The notes under the pieces: model-generated | Told to the model about the DNA's origin: nothing | What the model saw: only the letters and a program-made list of their open reading frames with translations | The model's database searches: none | Position numbers and translations under genes: made by a program | Shown here: positions 12,224 through 24,320 of the stretch, one piece after another | How the letters are laid out: each line of letters opens with the position of its first letter | Numbering within the stretch: position 1 is the stretch's first letter | NCBI GenBank assembly: GCA_036583965.1 | Contig: JAZBQD010000009.1 | Coordinates: 7,276,508 to 7,340,507 of the forward strand | Source: Prunella strophiata | Lineage: Eukaryota > Chordata > Aves > Passeriformes > Prunellidae | Reading direction: 5' to 3' | DNA length: 64,000 nt

Positions 12224-14920
12224 AGGAGGAGGCAGAGGGGCAACAGGGCCAAGTGGCAGATGACTGGGCAAAAAAATCCCACCAAACCCGCAGCATCCAT
12301 GGCCTTGTTTGTTTTCAGTTCTCTTTCGTTTCTTCTCGCTGGAAGGATCCTGCAGCTCATGGCTGACTAAGGGACGCACCGGCCCCTTCTCCAGCCCCAT
12401 CCACACTGCTGTCCCAGCTGCTCGTGCACCTGCTGCCCTTTCACCCCTGCTGCAGGGCAGATTTTACCCTTTGCAACCCCCAGCCAGGCCCTCCGTCACC
12501 CTTGGCATTGGCCACTGGTGATGCTGGGAAGACCCTGTAGGAAAGAGGCGCTTCCCTGAGAGTGTGTGTACAGCTAGTGCTCTGGGAAGGCTTCAATTCC
12601 TGGTGTTCTGTCACTGCATAGACCCTGCCGTAGATGCCCTGCAGAGGACCCATGTGGGGCTTGGGCCCCATTCTGGCAGGTTCTCATGCTCCCAGGCTGT
12701 GGCATCCCAGGCAGGAGAGCACAGTGCCCTGTGAGCCACAAGTGCTTTGGCAAGAGTGTCCTGGGGGCATCCTAGCCAGAGGAGGGTGTTTGGGACAGGG
12801 AGCCAGCTGTGAACCAGGCTGCCTTGAGGTGTTGCCTGGTGCCCAGGTGGGCTCAGGGGCACAGGAGGCTGCTGCTCTCCCCATGACCAAAGACCTCTCT
12901 ATGCATTTCTCCCTCCTTCCCTGCCTTCCCGTGGCAAGGGTGAAGCCCCCCATGGGGAGATGCAGTTGGTTTGGTGATATGCAGTCAGTGCCAGTGTTAG
13001 AGCTGTTAGTGTGTGGCATCACTCCGAATGCAGGGATTCTCTTTTCTTCTGCTGATTTGGGGCACCTGGAAGGTGCCAAGTGTGGGGTTTTTTGCCCAGC
13101 CCTCCGCCGCAGGAGCCCACAAATAAGGGGTGCCCCGTGGCAGGCGGCTTTGCTCGCCGCTTTTTTTGCTTTTTGTTTGGGTTTTTTTGAACTTTCTTTT
13201 GGAATATTTCCGCATTTAGCACATTTTACTTGAAATTACCTCATTTTTTTTGTGACCTCATGAGCTTTTATTGATTTGGGAGGGACAGGGGGTGGCATGG
13301 CTGGGGTGCACCAGCCACGTGCCCAGCATTGGTGATGGAGAGGTGGTGGGACACTGGTGTCCCTGCCAGCCTCCTGTTGTGCATTATCCTTACCAAAACT
13401 GGTATTTTTTGCCTGGCCCCATGGGGCTGGGGGTGTTGGTTCTGAAGCTACCTCTTGTGTTCGTTTTTGTTGTGTTTCTCCTGCGCAGCCGCGGGCTTGG
13501 TGGTTCCATCCCACGGTTCTTTTTTTGTCATTTTGCTGCGTTTGGGTGAGAAGGGAGGAAAAGGAGCTGGGGGGGGGCAGGGTGGGACAGTGTCTGGATA
13601 CAGTTTGGAGGGACACTGATGGCCCCTCTGGGTTTGGGGTGCCATTCCCACCTCTCCTGGTCCCAAGCAGGGATATGGCTGTGGGAGCAGCATCCTCCCT
13701 CACGCCCCAGTCCGGCTTTGCACGTGCGCGTGCCTCTGCGTGTGGGGCCGTTGCTGCTCCGCGCAGGGTGCACACAGCTGCTGTACAATCCGGGATGTGA
13801 CTGTGGAGAACGGCTCGTTTCATTGTTGTGCCTAAGAGAAAAACAGAAAAAATATTAAAAAAAAAAGAAAACAGTTCTTTCACACAGAAAGTTGCTGCAG
13901 TTTCTGGCGTGTGCACGGCAGGTCCCCGTGGTGTCCTGGCGCTGCTAGACACAGGTGCCGTGGTGCCATGGAGCACGTGGACGAGCTCATGTGGCTTTTT
14001 TTTTTGCTTTAACCTCCCCTTCCATCCCTCTCCCTCAGAGACACAGCCCCCACTGCAACAGTGTTGGGGTCAGCATTGGAGCGATGCTGCTGTATCCCGG
14101 GCGCACGTCCCCGCACTGTTGGCTGTGGCGCAGCCCCCGCCACCCCTCCATATATATATATGTAAGTATATATATGTGTATCATAGCAGTGAGGACCAAG
14201 CGCCGCACGGGGCCCCGTGGTCCCGGGCTCCCTCTCCCCTGGCTTGTTGTCAGTGTCGTGAGCGCCCGCCTGCCCGTCCCGTTGCTCTGTGTTGCCGCTC
14301 GTGGTTCGGGTCCGTCGCTGTCCTCGTTCCGTCTACCTCAGCACCTCTCTGAGCCCGGGCGCAGAAGGTGCCCAAGTTCCCCTTTGGTTTTCTCAGAGTA
14401 TCTATTGGCTCCTATTTTTTGTACGACTTTTCCTGTCTCACCGTTCGCTCCCCTGCGGTTCTGCTTGCGAGTCCTCTTTCTGTCCTCTAGCCACAGATGC
14501 CGTTAGCTAAAAGTTTCCTGAAAAATAAAGAAAAAGAAAAAAAAAAAAAAAACCAGTTGTGGTGTCTCCTAGTTGCAGCTCTCCGCATCTGCCTTCGTCC
14601 TGTGTAGATTCAGATGCATTTCTTTGTAAGACTTCAGTGTTTCTGACAGAGGAAAAAAAAAAAGACAAAAAAAAAAAACCAGAAGAATATACTGCTGCAG
14701 GTTTTTTTCTCTCCATGTGTCACTAAGTGAAGTTCGTGCCTTCTATAGCAAAGAGAATATTTTTTACATCCTACTAACGGTAGATTTTTTTGTAGTGAAC
14801 ATTTTTTGTATTTTTATTTATAAGTCTCATAAGGAAAATAGCAATGTTCAGTTGTATACCTTGAATCTGCAGTTAGAAAACAAAAGAACAACCAATAAAG
14901 TTAATTCCGTTGTCTCAACC
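12224..14920 (+). other. ZBTB16: ZBTB16 3'UTR and polyadenylation region
   Basis: After the TAA at 12221-12223 there is no further splice-linked coding potential. The stretch is rich in T and A runs and contains a (TA)n/(TG)n tract at about 14150-14180. Two AATAAA hexamers are seen, at 14524-14529 followed directly by a long A run, and at 14894-14899 followed by a TGT-rich stretch. The second has the better downstream context and is the likelier 3' end, giving a UTR of about 2.7 kb. The exact end is inferred. Confidence 0.65.
14150..14180. repeat. (TA)n/(TG)n microsatellite in ZBTB16 3'UTR
   Basis: Alternating TA units run through TGTAAGTATATATATGTGTA. It is a short, imperfect dinucleotide tract. 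Confidence 0.8.
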
Positions 14921-17427
14921 TGCTGTCTCCCATTCCTGTGCCCATCAAGAGGAGGAGGAGGAATAGGCGGAGGTGGAGGAAGGATGCATCCCACCAGCTT
15001 GGGGTGAACCGTGGGGGTACCCACAGTGGTGAGTTTGGGGGTGCCTGCTCTGAGGGGGAAATTGAGGAGGTCCTATCCCTAAACCAACCCCAGTGGGCGG
15101 GGGCTCTCCCTGGAATGTCAGTGTCCCCATGGGCAGCGAGCATCCACAGCATGCTGCCTGTGCTGCTGCCTGCCCATGTGGCTCACCAGGGAGCAGAGCA
15201 AGTTTGCCTCAATGAAAGTGAACTCGTTCATTTAAACCTGCCTGCAGAGCCGTCCGGCTCCCTGCTGCGTTAATTATCCTGTAGTTCCCGACTGATTGCT
15301 GTACACTAAGCTTAAGCCCTCCTTTATTTATTTACTGACTACATTAACGGCAGCGCCTGCTCTCCTTTTGTGCTGTGGCAAACCGCACAAACCGCGCGCT
15401 GCAGCCGGGCCAAGAGGGTGCTGCCAGCACCACCCAGCCCTGCCTGTGCCCGAGGCTGCCCACCGCCAGCCTTGGCCTCCTGATGCCATTAGACATTTCT
15501 TAAAGCACAGCTGGAGTCACCAAGGGCAGAGCCTCATTCAGTTTTTCCCAGGGATGGATGGCATGTGCCAGTGTCAAGGCCAGGCTCATCCCCTGCCCCA
15601 GCGTTTCCCAGCAGGTTTGAGGGGCTGTGTGTCCATTCCAAGGTCCTGATGGTGCTCCTTTCTCCCCTAGTCCCCCCAGAACAGCCTCCCAGGAAGGCTT
15701 TGGGCAAGTGGTGGGGAACTTTGGTCCAGGTTCGGGCAAGCAGAGGTGGTCCTGCTGTGAGCAAGCTGCGGGCTGCAGCGCCCCGCGAGAAGGGAGGCAA
15801 AGCCCACAGCCTGGCACAAAGGCGTTGTTACAATGACAGGGGAAATCGCGGCAGGACCGGGCCTTTGTGTGCACGCTCGCACAGCAGCTGGGAGCGATTA
15901 TGCTGCAACAATGTTCTGTTCCATCAACATTATGTCCTCATTAAACCTTTATTAGGAGATTAGATTCAGATTTATTGATTTTTTTTTTTTTTTAAGAGGA
16001 AAATCCAGGCTTCTCTCAAATGCCTGGAACTTTTTCCCACATGCAGCACTTCCCAAAGTAGCAAGAGGGCAAGGGGAGAATTAATCTTTCCTCTGGGATA
16101 GGCAGCCTGTCCTTCCAGGGAAAAGGACTGCTGAGCTTCTTGAGGGGGTTAGGTTGGGTGCATGATGTTCCTGGCACAGGGAGGACAAGGACCAAAACAT
16201 TCAATGGGATACAGCAGCGCAGATGAGCATCTTGTAGTGCAGCCTTGGGGGACATCAGGGTCACAGTGGGCAGGAGAGAGATGGCAAGGCTGGCTCAGGA
16301 GTCTTGCTGCCCAGTACCCTCGTCAAACACATGGGCTGGGTGGCATCGCACACCCGGGTCAATGGCCCCATTGGATTTGTCTGTTGGAGCGTTTGATGTT
16401 ACACAAAGGCAGCTCATTCCAGAGGGTGTTAATTGCCCGCTGCACTGATCAGGTCTGTAGCACCATCGATCTCGGCAGGATCAATGGGCTGATTTAGTGT
16501 CTCACGAACTCTTTAACTGGACACCTCATCAATAGGCAGCCACTTACAGACCATCAGCGCATTAGTGCGGGCCGGCGCTGGCAGGAGCCCACTCCACCCG
16601 TCCTCAGCCCCGTCACTCAGAGGTGAGTTTTCCTGCAGGTGATGGCTCTGAGATGGTGAGTGGGAGTCTTGCTCTGGGGCTGGTGCGTTTGAGGGCTGAT
16701 GTATGAGAGCCAGGTGGTGTTAACCCACCTGTCCCCCATCACCTGCATATGCAGAGATGCTCCTAGAACATGGGATGGGCCCTTATGGCATCTGCAGCAC
16801 TTTCCTCTTCTCTTTGCCTTGTGCCTCTGTCCTTGCAGGGGCAGATGACAGGGGACCTACTGCAGCTGTGGTGGCAGTCCTGCCCCCGCGTGCTCAGGGA
16901 GTCAGTCCCGTTGCCATCCCGGTTTGGCCGCGGCCGGACACGGGGTCTCTCCCACTTTGCTAAAACTGCTGAGCACAAGCATGGTGGGGATCTGCTGGGC
17001 AAGCATGGCCGGGGGCCCGGGGTAGGATATAAAGGCAGCAGCCGGGGAGAGAGGTAGGAGAGCCGAGGACAGCGGGACCCCTGGGGCGGAGGGGATCCCC
17101 CGATGCAGGGGGGACCCCACCCGATGCAGGGGGACCCCGGGTCGGGAGGCGGCTGGGCCGGGCGGCGGGGCCGCTGTCCGCGGTGCTGAAGCCGCGGCCG
17201 TGGCTGGGCCGGGCCGGAGGCGCTCCCTGGATTGACAGGGGAAGCATGGAGAGAGGTTTGGCAGGGTCATGGGGTCCTGGGGGCTCCTGCTCAGCTCCGC
17301 CTTCCCGCTGCGGAGCTGAGGGATGTGAGGGGCCCACCTGGGTCGACAGACACTGGCGAGTCCCAGAGCCAGGGAGAACCCACCAGAGGGAGGTCCCCTG
17401 TCTCCTGCCCTGAACAGCGGGCACTGC
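14921..17427. other. Intergenic: ZBTB16 3' end to HTR3A 3' end
   Basis: This tail-to-tail spacer of about 2.5 kb has no gene that I can support. Two AT-rich, possibly conserved blocks are visible. The one at 15180-15360 has CTGCGTTAATTATCC and TTATTTATTTACTG. The one at 15800-15990 has several SOX-like ACAATG/AACATTAT cores and ends in a T run at 15979-15993. The HTR3A 3'UTR and polyadenylation site should lie in the upper part, but no AATAAA close to the stop is seen on the minus strand. Minus-strand AATAAA matches occur only at about 15.3 and 15.9 kb. Confidence 0.5.
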
Positions 17428-20400
17428 TCAGACATCCCTCCACACGGACCAGAGGGTGCCCAGTGTGATGCTGTAAGCCAGGACGGCTGCCAAGTACACC
17501 CGGAACAGCAGGACATCCAGCACGTAGCCCACTTGCAGCCACTCACGGGCGCCGTCACGGAACTCCTCCCGTTTCTCCAGGAGCTGGCGGAGAGCCGTGG
17601 TCTCACGCAGGACCTCCTGCAGTGCTGCTGAGCCCTCCGTCCGGCCAGCACAGGCCAGTGCAGACCTCGTGCCCCCCACTGCCCCGCACTCCCGGGGGTC
17701 CTCACACACAGAGGGGGTCGGCTTCACTGAGGGATCCAGAGAAGCAAACGTGAAAAACCTATTTAGACAGGGAACTGGGATTTGTGAGGGTGAGCTAGGC
17801 ACCCAGTTCACCATACAAAGAATGGCCATGTAGGTGTGGATGGCTACAGAGCACCTAGACTCCACTTCCCACAGGCCCTCTCTGTGCAACCCTTACCTGT
17901 GCTGTCATTGTTCTCCACCTGCCTGGAGGTGTCCAAGCCTTGCATCCTGCTTTGGCTGAATTTCTTCCTGTCCCGGATACAGAGCAGGATGGTGGCTCTT
18001 TCCAGCAGCAGGTGTTTCATCCACTGAGGGACGTGGGGCTGCAGGTCTTGCTTGTGCACCAGGCGCACAATCAGGATGGTCTCTGTCAGGCTGATGACGA
18101 GCAGTGCCATGCACACCACAAAGTAGATGCCTGCAGAGTCATCAGTGAGGTGAGTGACCTGCAAAGGCTCGTGCACAGAGCAAATCCTCCCTGCCCAGCT
18201 CTCAGGGCCCTGTGGTCTCTGCCCACAGCTGCTGGGGCAGGTGGACAGGAGAGCCACCCTACCTATCAACGGGGTGCCGACGGCAGTAGCTGGCAGCGTG
18301 TCAGATACAATAATGAGGAAAACCGAGTAGCCCAGCAGGAGAGTGATCTTGAAAGAGACCCTCTCACCACTGTGGGGAGGTAGGTAGAAGCCCACAATGT
18401 CCATAACCATCAGGAAGATGCTGGGGAGCAGCAGGCTGACAGTGTAGAAGAGGGGGCGTCTCCGGATGACTACCTGCAGGACAGAGACGGAAGAGGCTGT
18501 GAAGGGCTGAAATGAGGCCTTCAGCTGGTGTGGCTCTTTGCCAAGGCAGATGAGGATGATGGGGGCACTAAGGTGAGCCAGAGGAAGGGCTTCAGGCAGG
18601 AGCTGCAGCACAGAGCAACAATAGGGATGGGGCAAGTCCCTTCCCTCGTGCCACATCCCTGAGAAACACGGTGACCAAAGGCTCTTACATAGAACTTCAT
18701 CTCAGCGTAGCTGTCACTGCTCTTGACACTGAACTCCTGGAAGTGGCTGAGGACGTAGAGCAGCTCCCACTCGCCCTGGTTCATGAAGACACTTCGGTCG
18801 AACTTGACGAGCTCTGGCTGACGCCACAGCGAGAGGTTGATATCACGAACTGGAGGGTGGAGGAGAGGTGAGAACCAGGGGTACCCCGCCCAAAGCGCCG
18901 GCAGCTGCCGGCACCTCCACACCGGGCTGTGTGCCTGCCCTCCCTGCACGCTTCCCCGATCCGCTGGGGCCATCTAGAGGGACGAGTTGCCTTCTGCACG
19001 GAGCTCCGGCCCAGCAGAGCTCCTGCCCACTCCCCTGAGTCCCCTAGCCGCGGGCGGCCCGGCACTCACCGTGGTGCAGCCAGCTGGTGAAGGTGAGAGA
19101 GCAGTTCTGGACGTCGAAGGGGAAGTTGTAGATGTCCAGGCTGCAGGCAGTCATCACCTGGATGGGTTTGAGGTTCTGCACCTCCCCGTGATGGCTGACA
19201 TAAACGTAGGGAACGTGTGGGGACTTTCCAACATCCACACTGAGGAACATGAGAGACAGAGATGTGGGCTGGAGAGCACTCTGGGCAGGGGTTCCTTCTG
19301 CCAAGTGGCACTTCAGGGGGGAACTGCCCAAAAGACAGGGATTTGCCTCCCTGTCCTGCCTTTTTGGTAATACCCTTGCAGGCATTTCTGCCTTGCATCA
19401 CCTCTGCACTGCCCAGACTGCTGCCTTCTCCCGGGCTGAGAAGTCCCAGAGCCCTCAGGAGGCTCTGGGAGCACCTTAAATCCCCAGGGAGTGGGAAAGA
19501 GACCAGATAGCTCCACAGGGAAGGGCCTGCAGCTCTGCAGCTGCCCTGGCATTGTACTGTCTTCACAAAGCCTTTCTCCTGATATCTGGATCTCACCCCC
19601 AGCACAGTGAGGGTAATTACTGACGGTTGTGGTTAGCCAGCATTGGAAATGGCCCAACTGCAGAGCCAATCCCCATCTGCAGCTCCCCATGTGGGTTGGC
19701 TGCCAGCTCTGTGCCAGGAATACAAAGCATGGGACAGTACGTGCCCACGGTGGGCAAAGAGTTCCAGTCCCAGCCCACCTCCCTCGGGACTTTGGCTGCA
19801 CTCACAACTCATTGATGAGGATGTCGGGCACCCAGATGCTCTCCACAGGGAGGGAGATCTGCGTCAGGTTGTCGAAGTGAGCTGGGTCCCACTTGAGGAA
19901 CTCATCTGTCCAGTGCTGGGGACAATGGAGAGGGGACTTGGTGGGTGAGGTCCTTCTGCTCTGCCAGCACACAGTCCCCAGGCTGGCACCAAGCAAGCTT
20001 CCCACCCATGGGAGGGAGGGAGGGAGGGAAGACTTATCCTTCAGCTTGCACAACACTCAGCAGTGCAAATCAGGGAGCATGAAAGCTGAGCCTTGAGGTT
20101 CATGTGCTCCAGAAGGTCTCACCAGCCCCCAGGATGTGTTTCCCCCACTGCTCTCCTGCAGGACTGCACACTTCTCTCACAGGAAAACAGGGGGGTTTGG
20201 GGGTGCTTGACCCCGAGGGGGGCCAGCAAGGAAGGGGCAAGGTTTCATGGCCTCTCACCTGCCTGTACCAGATGTAGGTGGTCAGCACCTGGTCCTTCTC
20301 ATCCTGTGAAGATGAGAACGGTGTCAGAACGGGGGCACTGGCACTCGGGAAGATGGGCAGAGCATGCTGGGTGGATGCTGCATGCCCGTCCCATTCCCCT

Positions 20401-21320
20401 CCCTGCGGCCACACGCGGAATGGGAGCAGAGGACTCACCACGCTGAGGATGGCATAGACCATGAGGTCGATGGCCACGTTGGTGGTCGTTCGCCAGTCCC
20501 GCACAGGCCGGGTGCCCTTCTGGTAGTGGGCCAGGAGGTGGCGGGACAGGCGGCGCAGGGCGGGCTCGGAGGGCTCCGGCATCCGGCCCCCGCGCTGGGC
20601 ACCTGCTCAGCAGAGGGAGGAAGGGAGGCAGCGAGGGACGCTGCTCACACTGGGGCAGCAGCTGCCATCACCCGGGGTGTGCCGTGGGCTGCGGGATGCT
20701 GCCAGCTGCCTGCCCTCGCTGACCAGCTGGGGTTTCCCATCCAGCTTAAACAGGAGCATCCTGATGGGAAACAGGCCTGGACACCAGAACCATCACCTAA
20801 TATGTCACTGATATCCTGTGCCGTGCAGGTCATCAGCGCTGTGACCTTCCCCAGCCTCAGAGGGCACAGCTGCCAGCCCTCACCTCTCTGGTGAGGAAGT
20901 GCCAGGACAGTGGCAGCAGGAAACCATGAGGGACACACTGCCCCTGGGAAAGTTTCATACCTTTCACTCCCTCCAGGGGCATTTCTTTGCTCAGCAGGTG
21001 GAGACAGTGAAGGTTAGAGATGAAGCAGGATGCTAAATTAATTTATTAGGTATCTTGGTGTTTGCTTCCTGTGAAAACAGTCCCTTCACTGGTGCCAGCA
21101 GCATCAAGTGAGGGCAAATTGTTTTCAGCACCATGTCCTCACTGCCAGGCACCTGGAACGCCACGGCTGGGCCAGGGCAGCAGTGCTACACTTGTGGCTG
21201 TGCTCTGTAGCACACCCAGCCCCAGAGTCCAATTCCAGCATAATGGAAAAGACTAATTGGAATAGATCTATGGGAACTTGGGGAAAGCTACTGGAAGGGA
21301 ATTTTAATCTGTATTTTAAG

Positions 21321-21352
<32 letters not shown>

Positions 21353-22647
21353 CAACAGCCTCAGCCCCTCTGACATTGCTCATGAGGGGTAGTACTGGGG
21401 AGCCAGCTGGGTGCATGATGCTCGCCTAGGCAGGCATGAACCAACAGAGGCACTGAGATGGGGGGAGAGGCAGCAATTAGGGTGAGGGGAGGAAATACAG
21501 CTGCTGCCACCACTACAGCTTGGGCCAAGTGACCTCTCCTGCTGCAGCTGGTGGCAGCTGGCTTGTGCTTGCACTCCTCCTTGCACCACCTTCTCCTCAC
21601 ATCCACGCCACCCACATCTGCATCAGGGTGCTTTGGCAGCAGGGAAATGGCTTTGCAGAGGGAGGACTGGGCTGGGTTCACCTCAGATGCTCTTTGCCTC
21701 TGCTCCAGACACCATGCTGCTCTGCCCAGCCCAAATCTGTGCCAGGCTTGTGCCGGCAACTCACCTGGTGCAACTCGGCACAGCCCTGGCACAGCCCTAA
21801 CACATGGGGATCTGTCTGCACAGCCCTTCCTGCCTCCTGGCCAGCACTGCCAGGGTGAGCACATCACTGCTCCCTGCTCCTTTTCTGCCACCTTAGATGT
21901 GCTAGCAGTGAGAGAAGGCTTGGGAGCTGGGTGACAGGAGCTCCATGACCTATCCAAAGATTTGAGTCAATAGCCTGCTGAACACTTTCAGCTGGGCTGG
22001 TGCAAAATAGCTCAAGGATTTTTGTGCTATTTTCCAGGAACGTTAGATGAGAAAATAATAATGGAATAACAAGGAAATATGTTGGTTGTCAATTTTGCAC
22101 TGCACAGAGCTGCAATTACAAACTATAGGCACAGCATCGTGCCCAAAACCCAGCTCTATGTTATGAGGAACTAAACATCATATTGGAGAAAGCCCTTCAT
22201 CAGGCAGGGGGTTCAGGCAGCATCTCACAGGCAGTGGAGTGCAGGAGAAACCCCCATGTCTCTCTCTGTCCTCAGGGCTGGTTTTCAGCACAGCTCCAGA
22301 GCACCTCAAGACCCCACAGAGCAGAGCTGGGTTCTAAGGCTACGTGTCCTTGCTGCCAGTGTCACCCAGGCAGGATGCACCTCCAGGCTCTGCACCGGAG
22401 CTCTGCCATGCTCCAGCCTCTCCCAGGTATGTCACTTCCCAACAGCACAAAGTTTTCCCTAAAGAGCAGCCTTTGCCTGCCACTCAGCACGGCTCAGGCT
22501 CTGGGAAGGTGCTGCTCCGTGCCAGGAGCACCCCGCTCAGCCTCAGCTCCCCAGCCCTGCCCACGGGTCCCTCACCTTACCTGGGCTCTGTAGCGTCGAG
22601 GCCAGCGGCAGCAGGGCCAGGAGCGCCCCGAGAGCCGTGGGCACCAT
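17428..22647 (-). CDS. HTR3A: 5-hydroxytryptamine receptor 3A, nine exons
   Basis: This encodes the Cys-loop, serotonin-gated cation channel subunit of the neuronal plasma membrane. Exons in transcription order (minus strand) are 22647-22581, 20602-20439, 20303-20259, 19915-19806, 19239-19070, 18849-18689, 18473-18263, 18130-17897 and 17726-17428. The total is 1461 bases or 486 aa, close to the human length, and all introns are GT-AG. Visible features are a signal peptide (MVPTALGALLALL), loop D IWYRQ, loop A ILINEF, the 15-residue Cys loop from CSLDIYNF to VQNC, loop B TSWLHH, loop C SYAEMKFY, M1-M3 (VSLLLPSIF, the GERVSFKITLLLGY pore segment, MALLVISL), an intracellular loop with an MA helix (LEKREEFRDGAREWLQVG) and M4. 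Two of the three conductance-limiting arginines of human 5-HT3A are kept; the third is Gln. The Tyr before the loop C Tyr is Ser. The gene is complete and identification is firm. Confidence 0.96.
20011..20030. repeat. (GGGA)n simple repeat in HTR3A intron 3
   Basis: A short purine array of GGGA units lies between the 45-base third exon and the fourth exon of HTR3A. It is too short to call anything but simple repeat. Confidence 0.7.
21323..21351. repeat. A29 homopolymer in HTR3A intron 1
   Basis: An uninterrupted run of 29 A residues lies in the intron between HTR3A exons 1 and 2. The 100-300 bases before it do not resemble a processed gene or a known SINE, so retroposition is not supported. 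Confidence 0.8.
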
Positions 22648-24039
22648 GGATCCGCTGGCTCCAGCCGCCGCCCGCTCGGCGCAGGACTGAGCGGAGCAGG
22701 GAGGCAGGCGGCACTGTACGGCTTTCCCCCCGCCGTCGGGTTTTTGAGAACGCCCAATTAATCTCGCGATCAGCCTCTCCCGCTGCATCAAGTTTCAGGC
22801 TGGGAGGATGCGAGTGGGGCCCACCCAGCTGTCCCCCCACCCCCGCCCAGCTTCAAAAGAGCTTCCCCGTCCTGTGCCCAGGTGCTTGCTTGTGGCAAAG
22901 CGGGTTTTGGGGTACGAGCATCATGTGCACTGGGGGGCACGATGGGAGGAGAGGGCACTGCAGGTGCCAGGGCTGAGCCAGGAGATCCTCAGCAGTTGGA
23001 AAGATGGGGGAAACCCTCTGAGAGGCAGGGGAAGGGAGCCTGCCCAGGGATATGCATTGACACAGGGTGGGTTTCCACCAGCAGGGCAGAGGGGACTCTG
23101 GATGTACCGGGCTCCCCTTCACACCCTGCAGCAGGTGGGTCTGTCCTACTGACAGTGGCTCTGACAGTCACAGGTGGGGGCAGCATGTGCAGCCAGCCCT
23201 TGGCACCCCTGCCTGGGGCAGCAGCTTTCCCCCAACCCCTCCGACCTGCACCCACACTGGAGTGGGTTTTCACCGCAGAAATTTGCATTTGTTGTAAATT
23301 TCAGCAAACAAAGTTCTTCCTACTGTTTTCAGTTTCCCAAAATATTTAACGCCTTGGGGCAAACAAGACTGGAAGCAAAGCCTGGTCAGGTATTACTGAG
23401 AGTCAAAAAGCCCTCGGCATCCACCCATGCATTGGTGCCCTGCTCAGGCTGCACATTCATCCCTCCACGTCACAGCAACATAGCCTTGGGCTGGACAGTG
23501 TCCCTCTGCCAGGCAGGGGAGCTTCCCCTCGACCCTAAGCCTCCATAATCTTCTGTATTCCTGTATGTCTACACTGTGCTTGTGTGTGTTGCAGGTGCCT
23601 ATGCCCCCCCAAAGCTGCCAGCTGCTGGAAATCCGGCAGCCAGGGACCAAAGCCTGCGGCAGCGGTGTAGAGCAAATTGCATCAGATGCCGGCAATGGAG
23701 TCACTTAAACGAGATAAGAATTAGTGCGGGGCCCTGATGAACTCCCCGTTGGCTGCCAACAGCGGTGTCAGGGAGAGAGCGAGAGCAGAGCTGGGGCTAA
23801 TTTGATTTCTCGGCTCCGTTAGTGGCTGGCAAGTCACCTCCCAGGGAGCGCCAGCAGCTCATAGCGCTCTCCCCTTATTGAATCTGGGTAATGAAAATCA
23901 CGGGCAGCGCCACCACGGTGCTGGGGACTGTGCCCTGCTCTGCCCCCTCTCCTGCAGCCTCCTGCATCTGCAGCCAGCAGGATGAGGCCAAGGGGGCGTG
24001 GACTGCTCCAGTGGAGCCTCTGCTGCAGCATCATTAACT

Positions 24040-24320
24040 CTGAATTTTCTCCCCCGGGTTTTACATCTTCATCTTAAAGAGATTTTAATGTAGTTCCTAT
24101 CAGCCTCCTGTTATTGGATATCTAATTAGCGTGATCTACTGTAGGCTCGTGTTACGCGCACGCAGGGGGCTCTTGCGGGACACTCTGTGGGACGGCTGAT
24201 ATCAATCGGCAGCACCCAGATCAGATTTACTTTCCGAAATAGCATAATGGGATTTTATTAGCCCTGTAATCTGCTGCATGGTAATTGCTTTTCTGGGAAT
24301 CGAAGTGCTCAGTGCCTGGG
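24040..24320. promoter_or_regulatory. Candidate conserved non-coding element F upstream of HTR3A/USP28
   Basis: A non-repetitive block with CTAATTAG, TGATATCAATCGG, GTTATTGGATATC and TAATGGGATTTTATTAG motifs stands in GC-richer intergenic DNA. These fit homeodomain and ONECUT-like sites. It could serve either divergent gene or ZBTB16. Function is inferred from composition. Confidence 0.4.

Noticed and set aside
21100..21351. Processed pseudogene or SINE ending in the A29 run
   Set aside because: The sequence before the A run has no recognisable gene, tRNA-like head or target-site duplication.
17428..22647. HTR3B as the identity of the minus-strand receptor
   Set aside because: The MA helix keeps two arginines, and the loop and M2-M3 sequences (FKITLLLGYSVFLIIVSDTLPAT) match 5-HT3A much better than 5-HT3B.
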